A stretch of DNA of 33,928 bases from positions 1-33,928 of the forward strand of contig CAJFNR010000021.1 of the NCBI GenBank assembly GCA_904395335.1, in the 5' to 3' direction. Both the position numbers and the translations under genes were made by a program. Position 1 is the stretch's first letter; every line of letters begins with the position of its first letter. The notes beneath the pieces were generated by a model. The model did no database searches, was not told the origin of the DNA, and was given only the letters and a program-made list of their open reading frames with translations. Source of the DNA: Candidatus Avimonas narfae (GTDB lineage Bacteria; Bacillota; Clostridia; Oscillospirales; Acutalibacteraceae). This document shows, in pieces, positions 18,153 to 26,757 of this stretch.

Positions 18153-18582
18153 TGTTCTCCAGTTCGTCCAGGAGATCGCCCATTACGCCCACATTGTAGG
18201 GGGTGATGATGAAGGTGCAGTTAGCCACCTTTTTGATCTGGCCGTCGTTGGCATAAGCCACGCCGCTGAGAAAATCCAGAATACGCCGGGCCACGTCCTT
18301 GTTGGCCGATTCCAGATTGAGCACCACGGTGCGCTTGGCATTGAGATGATCGGCCACCGTGCTGGCGTCCTCAAATCGTTCCGGCTTTACCAGCACCACC
18401 TGAAGCTGGGCCGTGGCGTGGATGTTGACCACCTTGTTGTTGCGCTTGGAAAGCTCGGCGTTTTTGTCCTCATATTTCTCTTCCGAACGGGAAACGAAGT
18501 CCATCTCTTCCTCTTCCATTTCCTCGTCGATATCTTCCTCCGGATCGCCCATAAATCCCTTGATTTTATCGAACAGTCCCAT
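18136..18582 (-). CDS. sepF: Cell division protein SepF
   Basis: 148 residues. The N-terminal amphipathic helix MGLFDKIKGFMG would bind the membrane, an acidic linker follows (EEDIDEEMEEEEMD), and the C-terminal SepF core (about 55-140) includes VVLVKPERFEDASTVADHL and KRTVVLNLESANKDVARRIL. SepF polymerises into rings and tethers FtsZ to the membrane. AGGAGG lies 10 nt before the ATG. The gene is between yggS and ylmH, its standard position. Confidence 0.96.
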   Translation of the reverse strand: MGLFDKIKGFMGDPEEDIDEEMEEEEMDFVSRSEEKYEDKNAELSKRNNKVVNIHATAQLQVVLVKPERFEDASTVADHLNAKRTVVLNLESANKDVARRILDFLSGVAYANDGQIKKVANCTFIITPYNVGVMGDLLDELENNGVYF

Positions 18583-18633
18583 AACCCTTTATCCTCCTGT
18601 GTTTTGTTTTTGCTACCGAAAGTGACCGCTGGT

Positions 18634-19362
18634 TCAGCGGAGGACAGCAGCTCTCTTTCCAAACAGAGCCGTCCCGATACGAACCATCGTGGAGCCCTCC
18701 AAAATAGCCTCCCGGTAATCAGATGACATCCCCATCGACAGAATGTCCATAGAGACATTATCTATTTTTTTGTCGCGGATGTCAATAAACAGTTTCTGCA
18801 TCCGGCAAAAATAATCCCTTTTCTGCTTTTCCGTGTCGGAAATCGGCGGAATCGTCATCAATCCCCGGACACGGATCCCCTCTATCTCCCCCATTGCAGC
18901 GACCAACTCCGCCGCCTGGTCGGCGGGGACGCCGGATTTGGCCTCTTCCCCACCGATGTTGACCTCCACCAACACTTGGGTGACCCGCCCCAGCCTCTGC
19001 GAAGTCCGGGCTACCGCCTGCGCCACGTGGAGGGAATCGATAGACTGGATCATATCCACCTGTCCCACAATTTTGGAAACCTTATTGGTCTGCAAATGAC
19101 CAATAAGATGCGTTTCCACCCCCTTCAGCAAAAGCGCATCCTTTTTCCCCAGATATTCCTGGACCCGGTTCTCCCCAATGCGGGTGACTCCCAGCCGGAT
19201 CGCCTCATTGATCAGTGCCGGGGCGACGGTTTTGGTGACCGCCAGCAGCGCCACCTCCTCCCGGGCGCGTCCCGCCTCCCGGCAGGCAGCCGCCACCGTC
19301 TCTTCAATTCGGAGGAGATTTTCCCTCACCGGACTGCCGGCGTCAGGCAATAACCTTTCCAT
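18634..19362 (-). CDS. yggS: YggS/PLPBP-family pyridoxal-phosphate homeostasis protein
   Basis: 242 residues from ATG 19362, preceded by AAAGGG with 8-nt spacing; a TTG at 19386 would be less likely. PLP-binding Lys44 sits in LLAVTKTV. Further family blocks are GENRVQE (about 70), HLIGHLQTNKV (about 90), VNIGGEEAKSG (about 137), GLMTIPP and SMGMSSDYREAI with GSTMVRIGTALFG. It is a fold-type III barrel that controls free PLP in the cytoplasm. Its start overlaps the end of the HlyD-like gene by 20 nt. Confidence 0.94.
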   Translation of the reverse strand: MERLLPDAGSPVRENLLRIEETVAAACREAGRAREEVALLAVTKTVAPALINEAIRLGVTRIGENRVQEYLGKKDALLLKGVETHLIGHLQTNKVSKIVGQVDMIQSIDSLHVAQAVARTSQRLGRVTQVLVEVNIGGEEAKSGVPADQAAELVAAMGEIEGIRVRGLMTIPPISDTEKQKRDYFCRMQKLFIDIRDKKIDNVSMDILSMGMSSDYREAILEGSTMVRIGTALFGKRAAVLR

Positions 19363-20584
19363 TATACAATCCCTTTCCTTCCACAATCACGTCGTCATAC
19401 AGCTGCAGAAAAGGGGCCTCCCCTTCCTCCGGTGTCTCGTCCCCTTTATCCGCACAGATGACAAAATCCGTGTCGCTGTAGAGGATTTCAATCTGTTTGA
19501 AAACCGCGGTATTGCCCACCTGGACATACACGCCCCGCTCTCCGTCCTCTGAGAACACCACCGCCTTCTGAGGCACACGGATTCCCTCGTACAGCGTCTT
19601 TTGAATCTGAATCGGCTCCTTCCGAATGGAGGAAAGGCTGCTGGACATATACGAACACTGGAAAATGACCGCCGCCTGTCCCTCCTTATCCCGATTGACG
19701 GCCGCCACCGTAACCGGAATTGATTCATCGGAGACGAAGGGCAGCTTAATCGTCAGCTCGCTCCCCAGCTGAAGGCTGTCCGCCTGAGCCGCAGGAACCA
19801 CGCAGGCCAGATACCACTCGTAATCCCCCACCATTTTCCCTACATATCCACTTCCCGCCTGGGGATCGGCTTCCATTTCCATCGCAGAGGCAATATCCGA
19901 AACTGTAAAGTTTAATGCCTTACTATAATCCAGTGTCTGCTCCCAGCCGTCCACTTCACTGACAAAATATCCCGCCACCGGGGCTTCAATAGTGGATACC
20001 GCCGGTTGATAAGAGGATGCCAATGTAGCTCTCTCTTGGGTCAATGCGTTAATTCTATCTGTAAAGTTTCCTACCTTCCCAATAGTAATCTGGTACTTGT
20101 TAAACAGGGAAAGCAGGGACTGCTCTGCCTCAGTGGCGGCATCCAGCGAGGAGTGGTGGATATCCTGCACCAGCTCCATCATCGTCGTATCCAGTTGCTT
20201 GGTAATCAGCTCTAGATTCGCCTTATTGGCCGTTCCCTGGCTATTAATCTCCGTCAGCTTCTGCAATTCTTCATCTAGGGAATTCAGCTTTTTTTGAGCC
20301 AAAGCATCGGATTCGCTGGCGAACACCTGGGCGATGACACCGCTCTTACTGATCCGGCCTCCATTTTCCGTCTGATAATACAGATAGCCTTCTCCACCGC
20401 CCGGCACCAGCGTTTCATTCCGAATGGTGATGCCATCGGTATCAATGGTATCGTATACACTGTATTCCACGGCGGTTTCTTTTTGGATCGGATTGTACAC
20501 GATCTGAAACCCCTGATACGCCACATAGCCAATAAGAAATAAAGAGAGCACGGCTGTCAGCAGACGCCGGAAAAAGGGTTCCAT
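19343..20584 (-). CDS. HlyD-like membrane fusion/adaptor protein in the division cluster
   Basis: 413 residues. One N-terminal membrane helix (about 8-27, LTAVLSLFLIGYVAYQGFQI) is followed by an extracytoplasmic region. A short lipoyl-like half (GGRISKSGVIAQVFASES), a coiled-coil hairpin (about 95-190) and a second half with APVAGYFVSEVDGWEQ give a HlyD/biotinyl-lipoyl layout. The end contains RVPQKAVVF and GVYVQVGN, typical of adaptor proteins. No export ATPase is adjacent. In Oscillospiraceae genomes a gene of this type often sits between miaA-like genes and sepF, so a role in the cell envelope or division is possible, which is inference from position. Confidence 0.75.
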   Translation of the reverse strand: MEPFFRRLLTAVLSLFLIGYVAYQGFQIVYNPIQKETAVEYSVYDTIDTDGITIRNETLVPGGGEGYLYYQTENGGRISKSGVIAQVFASESDALAQKKLNSLDEELQKLTEINSQGTANKANLELITKQLDTTMMELVQDIHHSSLDAATEAEQSLLSLFNKYQITIGKVGNFTDRINALTQERATLASSYQPAVSTIEAPVAGYFVSEVDGWEQTLDYSKALNFTVSDIASAMEMEADPQAGSGYVGKMVGDYEWYLACVVPAAQADSLQLGSELTIKLPFVSDESIPVTVAAVNRDKEGQAAVIFQCSYMSSSLSSIRKEPIQIQKTLYEGIRVPQKAVVFSEDGERGVYVQVGNTAVFKQIEILYSDTDFVICADKGDETPEEGEAPFLQLYDDVIVEGKGLYNGKVIA

Positions 20585-20586
20585 TT

Positions 20587-21549
20587 CTATTCCCCGCCTT
20601 TCTGTTCATACAAGGGTTCCAATGCCGTCAATGCCGCCCTGAGGAGAGCGGTTTTCTCCGGGTACTCGTCGATATATAGCCGGACGCCCTCTGTTTTCCG
20701 AAACCAGGTCAGCTGCCGTTTAGCATACCGCCGGGTGGCCTGTTTCAAATTATCCACCGCCTCTTCCTTGGTACATCTGCCTTCTATCCAGGGAAGCAGC
20801 TCCTTACAGCCGATAGCCTGCCGCGCAGTTCCTGCCAAAAGGGGACGAACCCTTCGGACCTCCTGCTCCATCCCGGCATTCAGCATGGAGTCCACCCGGC
20901 TGTTGATCCGGCGGTACAGCTGTTCCCGATCACGGCAGTCCAGCAGCAGTACCCGTGCACGATAAGGGGAAGGAACCCGACGGGAAGCCGCGATTTGCTC
21001 GCTCATAGTCATCCCGGTTGTTTCATACAGCTCCAGCGCCCGGATCACGCGATGCAGATCCTGAGAAGATAGGCGGCGGGCCGTTTCCGGATCTACCACG
21101 GCCAGCTCACACAGCAGCGCCTCCGCTCCCTCTTCCCGGACACGCTCCTGCAAGCGGCGGCGCACTTCCGGATTCTCTCCGCTTCCCGATAAGGAGCGGT
21201 TTTGAAGCAGGGAGGTAATGTACAGCCCCGTACCGCCGCAAACAATGGGGAGTTTTCCCCGGCGGTGGATTTCCGCAATAAGCCGACGGGCCTCTTCCAG
21301 CCAACGCGCCACACTGTAGGACGCATCCAGCGGCAGAATCCCCATCAGATGATGGGGAATTCCCCTGCGTTCCCCTTCTCCCGGCTGCGCCGTCTGAATA
21401 GGGATGTCCCGGTATAGCTGCATCGAATCGGCAGAAATTACCTCTCCCCCGAGACGAAGCGCCAGTTCTACCGCCAGTCCGGTTTTCCCTGAAGCGGTAG
21501 GGCCCGCGACCACTATCAGCGGAATATCGGTCTGCTGTACTCCGATCAC
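20587..21549 (-). CDS. miaA: tRNA dimethylallyltransferase
   Basis: 320 residues from GTG 21549, selected because GGGGAGG lies 9 nt upstream; an ATG at 21579 would place that Shine-Dalgarno inside the gene. The P-loop GPTASGKT (16-23), ISADSMQLYRDI, the DMAPP-binding region GGTGLYITSLL and QDLHRVIRALE identify MiaA. It adds a dimethylallyl group to A37 of tRNAs reading UNN codons. It leads the operon with HlyD-like, yggS, sepF, ylmH and divIVA; the next ATG begins 2 nt after the miaA stop. Confidence 0.94.
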   Translation of the reverse strand: MIGVQQTDIPLIVVAGPTASGKTGLAVELALRLGGEVISADSMQLYRDIPIQTAQPGEGERRGIPHHLMGILPLDASYSVARWLEEARRLIAEIHRRGKLPIVCGGTGLYITSLLQNRSLSGSGENPEVRRRLQERVREEGAEALLCELAVVDPETARRLSSQDLHRVIRALELYETTGMTMSEQIAASRRVPSPYRARVLLLDCRDREQLYRRINSRVDSMLNAGMEQEVRRVRPLLAGTARQAIGCKELLPWIEGRCTKEEAVDNLKQATRRYAKRQLTWFRKTEGVRLYIDEYPEKTALLRAALTALEPLYEQKGGE

Positions 21550-21602
21550 AGCTACGTTCCTCCCCTTAGTGAAAACCAATCCATCTTATCGCCGCTTTCT
21601 AT

Positions 21603-21650
21603 AAAGGGAGCGAACCCTTTTCGGAAGCTTGTCCGATGAAAGCAGCTTCC
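21603..21650 (-). terminator. Two small hairpins upstream of miaA
   Basis: GGAAGCT/AGCTTCC (21623-21650) and AAAGGG/CCCTTT (21603-21620) follow repeat copy C when read on the minus strand, and the second is followed by TATAG. They may end the short RNA from the promoter at 21805 or lie in the miaA leader. Confidence 0.35.
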
Positions 21651-21699
21651 CTGAAAATCAATTTTATCTTAACGCCCTCACAGTTTTCCCGCAAACAAC

Positions 21700-21813
21700 T
21701 TCATATGCCATGAGCCCATACCATGAACGCTGTCCCATGCGGTTCTCAGCCTACGTCTATCGGCAGCGTTCCCGAGAAATGCTACCGTATTTCTCCCGTC
21801 CTTTATTATACCA
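21700..21813 (-). repeat. Dispersed promoter-hairpin element, copy C
   Basis: Minus-strand TGGTATAATAAAGG (-10 at 21810-21805, extended TG) is followed by hairpin 1 (21774-21795, GAGAAAT arms, one mismatch). Hairpin 2 follows (21762-21771 with 21725-21734) around the conserved loop ending AACCGCATGG, then TTCATGG. It lies in tandem with copy B, about 225 nt away. No coding frame is conserved, so it is either a small RNA gene or a miniature repeat. Confidence 0.65.
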
Positions 21814-21824
21814 TAAGCGTAGAG

Positions 21825-22057
21825 GGAGAATTGGCGGTGCCGCAAAGCGGGAGGAGGTCGTTCCGACCGACAGCCAATTTCTCCAGGCCCAGGGACTTCT
21901 CGCATCGTTTGTGCCTACGACATAAAGGCCCTGGGCACATTATACCATGAACGCCGCCCCATGCGGTTCTGATCTAACGTCTATCGGCGGCGTTCCCGAG
22001 AAATGCTCTCGCATTTCTCCCGACCTTTATTATAGCATAAATGGCGGCGAAAGCCAA
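21825..22057 (-). repeat. Dispersed promoter-hairpin element, copy B (most complete)
   Basis: Minus strand: TTGGCT (22057-22052), 17-nt spacer, TATAAT (22034-22029) with extended TGC, then AAAGGTCGG. Hairpin 1 is perfect, with GAGAAATGC arms at 21998-22019 and a 4-nt loop. Hairpin 2 has 10-bp GAACGCCGCC arms (21949-21958 with 21986-21995), and hairpin 3 has GCCCAGGG arms (21887-21894 with 21929-21936). A larger stem at 21825-21884 ends the unit. Compared with copy C, stem 2 shows a paired C-G to T-A change, which supports a folded RNA. The transcript would be about 200 nt. Confidence 0.7.
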
Positions 22058-22114
22058 CGCTTCCCTCCAAACGTTTAATTGACCAACCTCCGGCCCATCC
22101 ATCAGAGGCAGAAA

Positions 22115-22149
22115 GGCACAGGGAATACGGTTTTCCTTTTCCCTGCGCC
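22115..22149 (-). terminator. Terminator of the ktrB-ktrA operon
   Basis: 11-bp stem (22115-22125 with 22139-22149, one G-U) followed on the minus strand by TTTCT, about 25 nt after the ktrA stop. Confidence 0.6.
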
Positions 22150-22175
22150 TTCGGTTTTCCTCTTATATTCATCCG

Positions 22176-22844
22176 TTAGTTGTGGCGGTGACGTTTGTTT
22201 TCCAGCTTATTCAGTTTTTCCAGATCACCGTTTTCTCCTATAACCACCAGAATGTCTCCATCATGGATCAAATCATCCCCCCTGGGCGAAACCAGCAAAT
22301 TGCGCCCGGAACGGATTGCCACCACATTGACCCCATATTTGGCACGAATGTTGTTCTCCTGTACCGTGTGGCCTACCCACTCGTCCAGCACTTCGATTTC
22401 CATCAGGCTGTGATGGGCAGAAAGCTCCATATAATCTATGATGTTGTTTCCCACCAAACTGCGGGCCAGCCGGTTTCCCATATCCTTCTCCGGCATGATC
22501 ACCTTGTCGGCGCCGATACGTTCCAGGATCTTAGCATGGGTTTCCGACCCTGCCTGAGCCACCACATACCGTGCCCCCTGATCCTTGAGGGCCATCGTTG
22601 CCAGACAGCTGGTCTCCACATCCTTGATGCTGAGCACCACTGCATCAAAATTCCGCAGCCCGATGGAATCCAAGGCATCCGGATCCAGGACATCCGCCTG
22701 CACCACATGGGTAATATCGTGGACCATTTCCGCTACCTTTTCCGCATCGTTGTCCACTCCCAAGACCTCCGCATCCATTTTGGTCAGCGAACGCGCCACA
22801 CTGGAACCAAAGCGTCCCAATCCCAAAACTGCGATCTGTTTCAT
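22176..22844 (-). CDS. ktrA: KtrA/TrkA-type potassium-channel gating subunit
   Basis: 222 residues, typical for KtrA. The RCK-N Rossmann domain shows GLGRFGSSVAR (8-18), the acidic VDNDAEKV (about 30) and TSCLATMALKDQGA. The RCK-C domain covers about 140-215. The octameric ring binds ATP/ADP and controls the membrane subunit KtrB, encoded 50 nt upstream in the same operon. The protein is cytoplasmic. Confidence 0.93.
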   Translation of the reverse strand: MKQIAVLGLGRFGSSVARSLTKMDAEVLGVDNDAEKVAEMVHDITHVVQADVLDPDALDSIGLRNFDAVVLSIKDVETSCLATMALKDQGARYVVAQAGSETHAKILERIGADKVIMPEKDMGNRLARSLVGNNIIDYMELSAHHSLMEIEVLDEWVGHTVQENNIRAKYGVNVVAIRSGRNLLVSPRGDDLIHDGDILVVIGENGDLEKLNKLENKRHRHN

Positions 22845-22894
22845 TTGCCATGTCCTTTCTTACCAAAAAAGATTTCTATTGAAGGGTTCCCCTC

Positions 22895-24295
22895 TCATCC
22901 TACCATCATCCGTTCCTCCGGATACCGGATGGAATTCGAGCGGTCACTTCCGCCGGACAAGGCCATTGACAGAGTCAGAGGCCCCAACCGGCCAAAAAAC
23001 ATAATAATGGTGACAACCACCTTAGAAAAAGCGCAAAGCCCCATGGTAACATTGGCGGTCAGTCCCACCGTGCCAAATGCAGAAATCACCTCAAACATAA
23101 CGTTTTCCAGCGGGATGGGATCGCCTGCCACCGTCTCCGCAGAACTGACCAACAAGGTACCCACAAGCACCAGTCCCAATGCCAAAGAAAAAATACACAA
23201 CGAACGCTTAACCACCTGTTCATTGAGACGCCGGTGCCGGACATTGTAATCCTGACGCTGATGCACAACGGAATAAATGAACAACACCACGGCAAAAAAC
23301 GTCGTGGTCTTAATGCCGCCGCCGGTAGAGGCCGGAGAAGCGCCGATAAACATCAGCAGCATGCTAATCATCTTGCCTGCCGGAGTAAGGCCCGCCTGAC
23401 CCAGCGTGTCAAAGCCGGCGGTACGTACAGTCACAGACTGAAATGCGGCTGCCATAACTTTTTCCGCCGGATTCAGATCGTGACCTCCCAGTGTCGAGGG
23501 GTTGTTCCATTCCAACAGGCAAATGGTGATCGTACCAAACAAAAAGAGGATACCCGACATCAGCAGGACGATACGCGAATGGAGCGTGAGACGGCCAAAG
23601 CGGCGGTTCTTTCCAATGTCCACCAGCACAGAAAAGCCCAAACCGCCCATGGTGATCAAGACCATCAGCACCAGGTTGATCACGGGATCCGCGGCGTACC
23701 GCTCAATGGAATTAGGGTCTCCCAACACATCGAACCCGGCATTACAAAAACCTGAAACGGCAAAAAAAACGGCAGTGTACAGACCCTTGGCAAAGCCGAA
23801 TTCCGGAATCAGACGCAGTGACAGAATCGCTGCGCCGGCGGCCTCAATCGAAAAGGTAAGGATAATGGCACTGCGCACCAAACGCACCATGCCCTGCAGG
23901 GAATCGGAATTGAACGATTCCTTTATGATCATGCGCTCCCGCAGGGATATGCGGCGACCAATGGCCATAAAAATCAGGGAGGTCATGGTCATAAAGCCCA
24001 ATCCTCCGATCTGTATCAGCGCCAGTATGACAACCTGGCCGTAAAGGGAAAAAGTCACACCGGTATTGACCACTGTCAATCCGGTTACACAAACCGCCGA
24101 GGTCGCTGTGAACAGGGCATCCACCGGCCCCAGAAAGGTCCGGTCCACCGTGGCCACCGGCAGCATGAGCAGCAAGGACCCCAGCACGATAACGGTAAGA
24201 AATCCCAGGACAAGAATCTGCCCGGGATTTCGTTTATTGATAAATCGAAGAAAAGTCACAGCCACGCCCCTTGCCTTGGGCTCCTGGTCCTTCAC
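22895..24295 (-). CDS. ktrB: KtrB/TrkH-family potassium transporter membrane subunit
   Basis: 466 residues, about ten hydrophobic segments. The four P-loop filter regions of the SKT family can be found: TSAVCVTGL, VSGFCNAGF, SVTVRTAGF and ISAFGTVGL, each with the central Gly. It would move K+ (often with Na+) inward. The start is a GTG at 24295 with GGGGAAGAGG upstream; an internal GTG about ten codons later is possible. A promoter lies 75-100 nt upstream, and ktrA follows. Confidence 0.93.
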   Translation of the reverse strand: MKDQEPKARGVAVTFLRFINKRNPGQILVLGFLTVIVLGSLLLMLPVATVDRTFLGPVDALFTATSAVCVTGLTVVNTGVTFSLYGQVVILALIQIGGLGFMTMTSLIFMAIGRRISLRERMIIKESFNSDSLQGMVRLVRSAIILTFSIEAAGAAILSLRLIPEFGFAKGLYTAVFFAVSGFCNAGFDVLGDPNSIERYAADPVINLVLMVLITMGGLGFSVLVDIGKNRRFGRLTLHSRIVLLMSGILFLFGTITICLLEWNNPSTLGGHDLNPAEKVMAAAFQSVTVRTAGFDTLGQAGLTPAGKMISMLLMFIGASPASTGGGIKTTTFFAVVLFIYSVVHQRQDYNVRHRRLNEQVVKRSLCIFSLALGLVLVGTLLVSSAETVAGDPIPLENVMFEVISAFGTVGLTANVTMGLCAFSKVVVTIIMFFGRLGPLTLSMALSGGSDRSNSIRYPEERMMVG

Positions 24296-24370
24296 TTCCT
24301 CTTCCCCTGCCTTTCCAGTGTTACAGTCCTGCGGTATTCAGACGCCCGCCCGGTCTGCAATATCATGCAC

Positions 24371-24398
24371 ATTATAGCAGGTTTTTTAGTTCCGTCAA
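24371..24398 (-). promoter_or_regulatory. Promoter of the ktrB-ktrA operon
   Basis: Minus strand TTGACG (24398-24393), 16-nt spacer, TATAAT (24376-24371) with an extended TGC. It starts about 135 nt after the GH2 stop. Confidence 0.7.
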
Positions 24399-24432
24399 GG
24401 ACTGCTTTCCCCCGTTTCCATGGCCGCCTTTT

Positions 24433-26094
24433 TTATTCCTCGATAGCCGCTTTACGGGAGGTGATGGCGCGAAGAACAGCCGGATCGAATTTGGGACGGC
24501 GGTCATAGGTATACAGGCCATTGACCTCCTGTTCCACATCGGTGAGCTGGGTATAGCAGAAGCCGGTTATTCCCTCATTGTCCAGCAGCGCCTCCGTCAG
24601 CCCACGGTATCGCTCGATAAACTCCTCCTCGGTTCGCGGCCGGTCACCGTAGCCCCAACCGTTCTCCGACTGCTCCGGATCCCACCAGATACCGCCGTAT
24701 TCGCTGACAAAAGGACAGTCGGCCCGCTCGGTGCGGTAACGCTCCCGGAAGGTCTCCGGGTTCTGGTCGTAATCATGACAGTCCCACAGGTCGGAGCGCA
24801 CATGGGTCCAGCCGGAGGCATCGATAAATGGCCGGGTGGAATCCACCGCCTTGGTCATCTCATACAGCATGTTCACCAGCTGGGGATCTTGATCCCCCTG
24901 CGTTTCATTCAGGGGACACCAACCCACAATGGACGGATGACTGTAATCCCTGCGGACCGTCTCCAGCCATTCGGGCAGGAAGCCACGCCACGCCTCCGGC
25001 CGGGACAGATCCAGACCCCAGTTGCCGTGCTCGCCCCACACTAGGTAACCCATGCGGTCACAATGGTACAGAAAACGGGGTTCAAAGATTTTCTCGTGCA
25101 AACGGGCGCCGTTAAAGCCCATATCCATGGAACGCCGGATATCGCCGACCAGCTCCTCCTCATCCGGCGCGGTATAAATCCCGTCCGGATAGAACCCCTG
25201 ATCCAGCACCAGCCGCTGAAAAACCGGTTTCCCATTGAGATAAAATTTACGGTCGTGGTAAGCGATGCTGCGCATGCCAAAATAGCTTTCCACCCGGTCC
25301 TCCCCCAGTTCCAGACACAGGTCATAAAGCGTCGGGCTGCCGGGGCCCCAGGGAAGGACTTTCGCCAGCTCCAAACGGCCTTTGGCCTGTGTCCCGACAA
25401 CCGTCAGCTCTGTTTTTCCCATGGGTTTCCCCTGGAGAAAAGCCTCCGCTTTTAACACCCGGCCATGGGCAGACGCGCATTCCGCTTCCATATACAGGCA
25501 TCCCGCTTCCAAATCGGGAGTCAGCCGGATCGCACGGATATAGGTGTCCGGTACCCATTCCAGCCAAACGGTCTGCCAGATACCCGTGGTGCGGGTATAA
25601 AAGCACCCTTCAGAATAATAGGAGAGAGACTGTTTACCGGCTGGCTGTTGTCGGGAACGAGGATGATCGTCGGCACAGATTACCAGAACATCGTCCCTCC
25701 CCTTGAGCTGGTCGGTGATGTCAAAGGAAAAGGACACGTATCCGCCGCTGTGCGTGCCGACCGATTGTCCGTTTACCCACACCTCGGTGTGATAATCGCA
25801 TGCCCCGATGTGGAGAAGCACCCGTCCCCCTTCCCGCCATTGTTCAGGGAGAGACACCTCCCTCCGATACCATACCGTGGGCATAAAATCGGTATAGCCG
25901 ATACCGGAAAGCCGGCTCTCCGGACAAAACGGCACCACAATTTTTTTGGTAAAGGAAGCGGACTCGAACCAGCGGCGCTGGCGGCCACTGGATCCAAAAT
26001 CCATCTCAAACTCCCAGGGACCGTTGAGATTCATCCATTGGGAACGCACCATCTGCGGGCGGGGATATTCCGGACGGGGAATCGCCTTTTCCAT
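24433..26094 (-). CDS. Glycoside hydrolase family 2 enzyme (beta-galactosidase/glucuronidase-like)
   Basis: 553 residues. It has the GH2 order: N-terminal sugar-binding jelly roll (about 15-180, with FMPTVWYRREV and EVWVNGQSVGTHSGGY), an immunoglobulin-like middle (about 185-280) and a TIM barrel. The acid/base Glu397 is in CPLNETQ and the nucleophile Glu465 in PFVSEYGG. GFNGARLHEKIFEPRFLYHC and YLVWGEHGNWG fit GH2. It is shorter than LacZ because it lacks the C-terminal domains. There is no signal peptide, so it is probably cytoplasmic. The preferred sugar cannot be told. AAAGGAG lies 9 nt before the ATG. Confidence 0.88.
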   Translation of the reverse strand: MEKAIPRPEYPRPQMVRSQWMNLNGPWEFEMDFGSSGRQRRWFESASFTKKIVVPFCPESRLSGIGYTDFMPTVWYRREVSLPEQWREGGRVLLHIGACDYHTEVWVNGQSVGTHSGGYVSFSFDITDQLKGRDDVLVICADDHPRSRQQPAGKQSLSYYSEGCFYTRTTGIWQTVWLEWVPDTYIRAIRLTPDLEAGCLYMEAECASAHGRVLKAEAFLQGKPMGKTELTVVGTQAKGRLELAKVLPWGPGSPTLYDLCLELGEDRVESYFGMRSIAYHDRKFYLNGKPVFQRLVLDQGFYPDGIYTAPDEEELVGDIRRSMDMGFNGARLHEKIFEPRFLYHCDRMGYLVWGEHGNWGLDLSRPEAWRGFLPEWLETVRRDYSHPSIVGWCPLNETQGDQDPQLVNMLYEMTKAVDSTRPFIDASGWTHVRSDLWDCHDYDQNPETFRERYRTERADCPFVSEYGGIWWDPEQSENGWGYGDRPRTEEEFIERYRGLTEALLDNEGITGFCYTQLTDVEQEVNGLYTYDRRPKFDPAVLRAITSRKAAIEE

Positions 26095-26113
26095 TGAAAT
26101 CGCTCCTTTACGG

Positions 26114-26171
26114 CCCCGGCGATCTCGGCCGGGGTTCTTTCCCGATTGCTTGCGCCTATCTTGCCATTATA
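26114..26171 (-). promoter_or_regulatory. Leader of the GH2 gene: -10 box and GC-rich hairpin
   Basis: TATAAT at 26171-26166 (minus strand), with TTGACT at 26191-26186, only 14 nt away. A 7-bp CCCCGGC/GCCGGGG hairpin (26114-26134) lies just before the Shine-Dalgarno and could affect translation. Confidence 0.4.
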
Positions 26172-26280
26172 CAGCGGCTTCGTCAAGTCAAATTTTTCTT
26201 TTTCTTTCCGGTTTATTCCTTTTCATCCCCTGTTTCCTCCCGACTTCACAGAATCTTTCGGTTTTCCTTGCGGGAAGCGC

Positions 26281-26309
26281 TTGAAAAAGCCCCCCAAATG
26301 CGGTATACT
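26281..26309 (+). promoter_or_regulatory. Promoter of ireB
   Basis: TTGAAA (26281-26286), 17-nt spacer, TATACT (26304-26309), about 85 nt before the start codon. Confidence 0.7.
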
Positions 26310-26392
26310 TCTTTTACTGTAGAATTGTCAGGCGGCGCTGACCGATCATCCGGAGGAGCTTCCGCCTCTTTTCATCAAAGGGAGGTTCGACC

Positions 26393-26638
26393 ATGCTGGA
26401 TAAAACCATGACCTTCTCTCTCGGCGACGACAAGGAACAGGAAATGAAAAAAATCCTGACCACCGTCTACGACGCCCTGCAGGAGAAGGGTTACAACCCC
26501 ATCAACCAGATCGTGGGATATCTGCTGTCGGAGGATCCCACCTATATCACCACCCATAACAATGCCCGCAGCCTCATTCGCCGTCTCGATCGGGATGAGC
26601 TGCTGCGTGCGCTGGTGCGCTCCTATCTCAACAGCTGA
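26393..26638 (+). CDS. ireB: IreB family regulatory phosphoprotein (UPF0297)
   Basis: 81 residues, right for the family. Blocks [47 protein letters not shown] and the end [11 protein letters not shown] are diagnostic. In Enterococcus faecalis IreB is phosphorylated on N-terminal threonines by the PASTA kinase IreK and affects cephalosporin resistance; here Thr5 and Thr7 are in the same position range. AAAGGGAGG precedes the ATG. The usual neighbours (yrrK, alaS) are absent in this window. Confidence 0.93.
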   Translation: MLDKTMTFSLGDDKEQEMKKILTTVYDALQEKGYNPINQIVGYLLSEDPTYITTHNNARSLIRRLDRDELLRALVRSYLNS

Positions 26639-26648
26639 GTTCCCGCGC

Positions 26649-26677
26649 TTTACAGAATCGTCCGCCTGTGTTACAAT
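26649..26677 (+). promoter_or_regulatory. Promoter of the small gene at 26758
   Basis: TTTACA (26649-26654), 17-nt spacer, TACAAT (26672-26677), with an extended TG. Confidence 0.65.
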
Positions 26678-26757
26678 GGGCAGCGGTCTGACGGGAAAGC
26701 TTTTTGCGCCGGCTAGGAAATCGTAGCCGCATCGATACCACATCGGGAGGAACGAGC

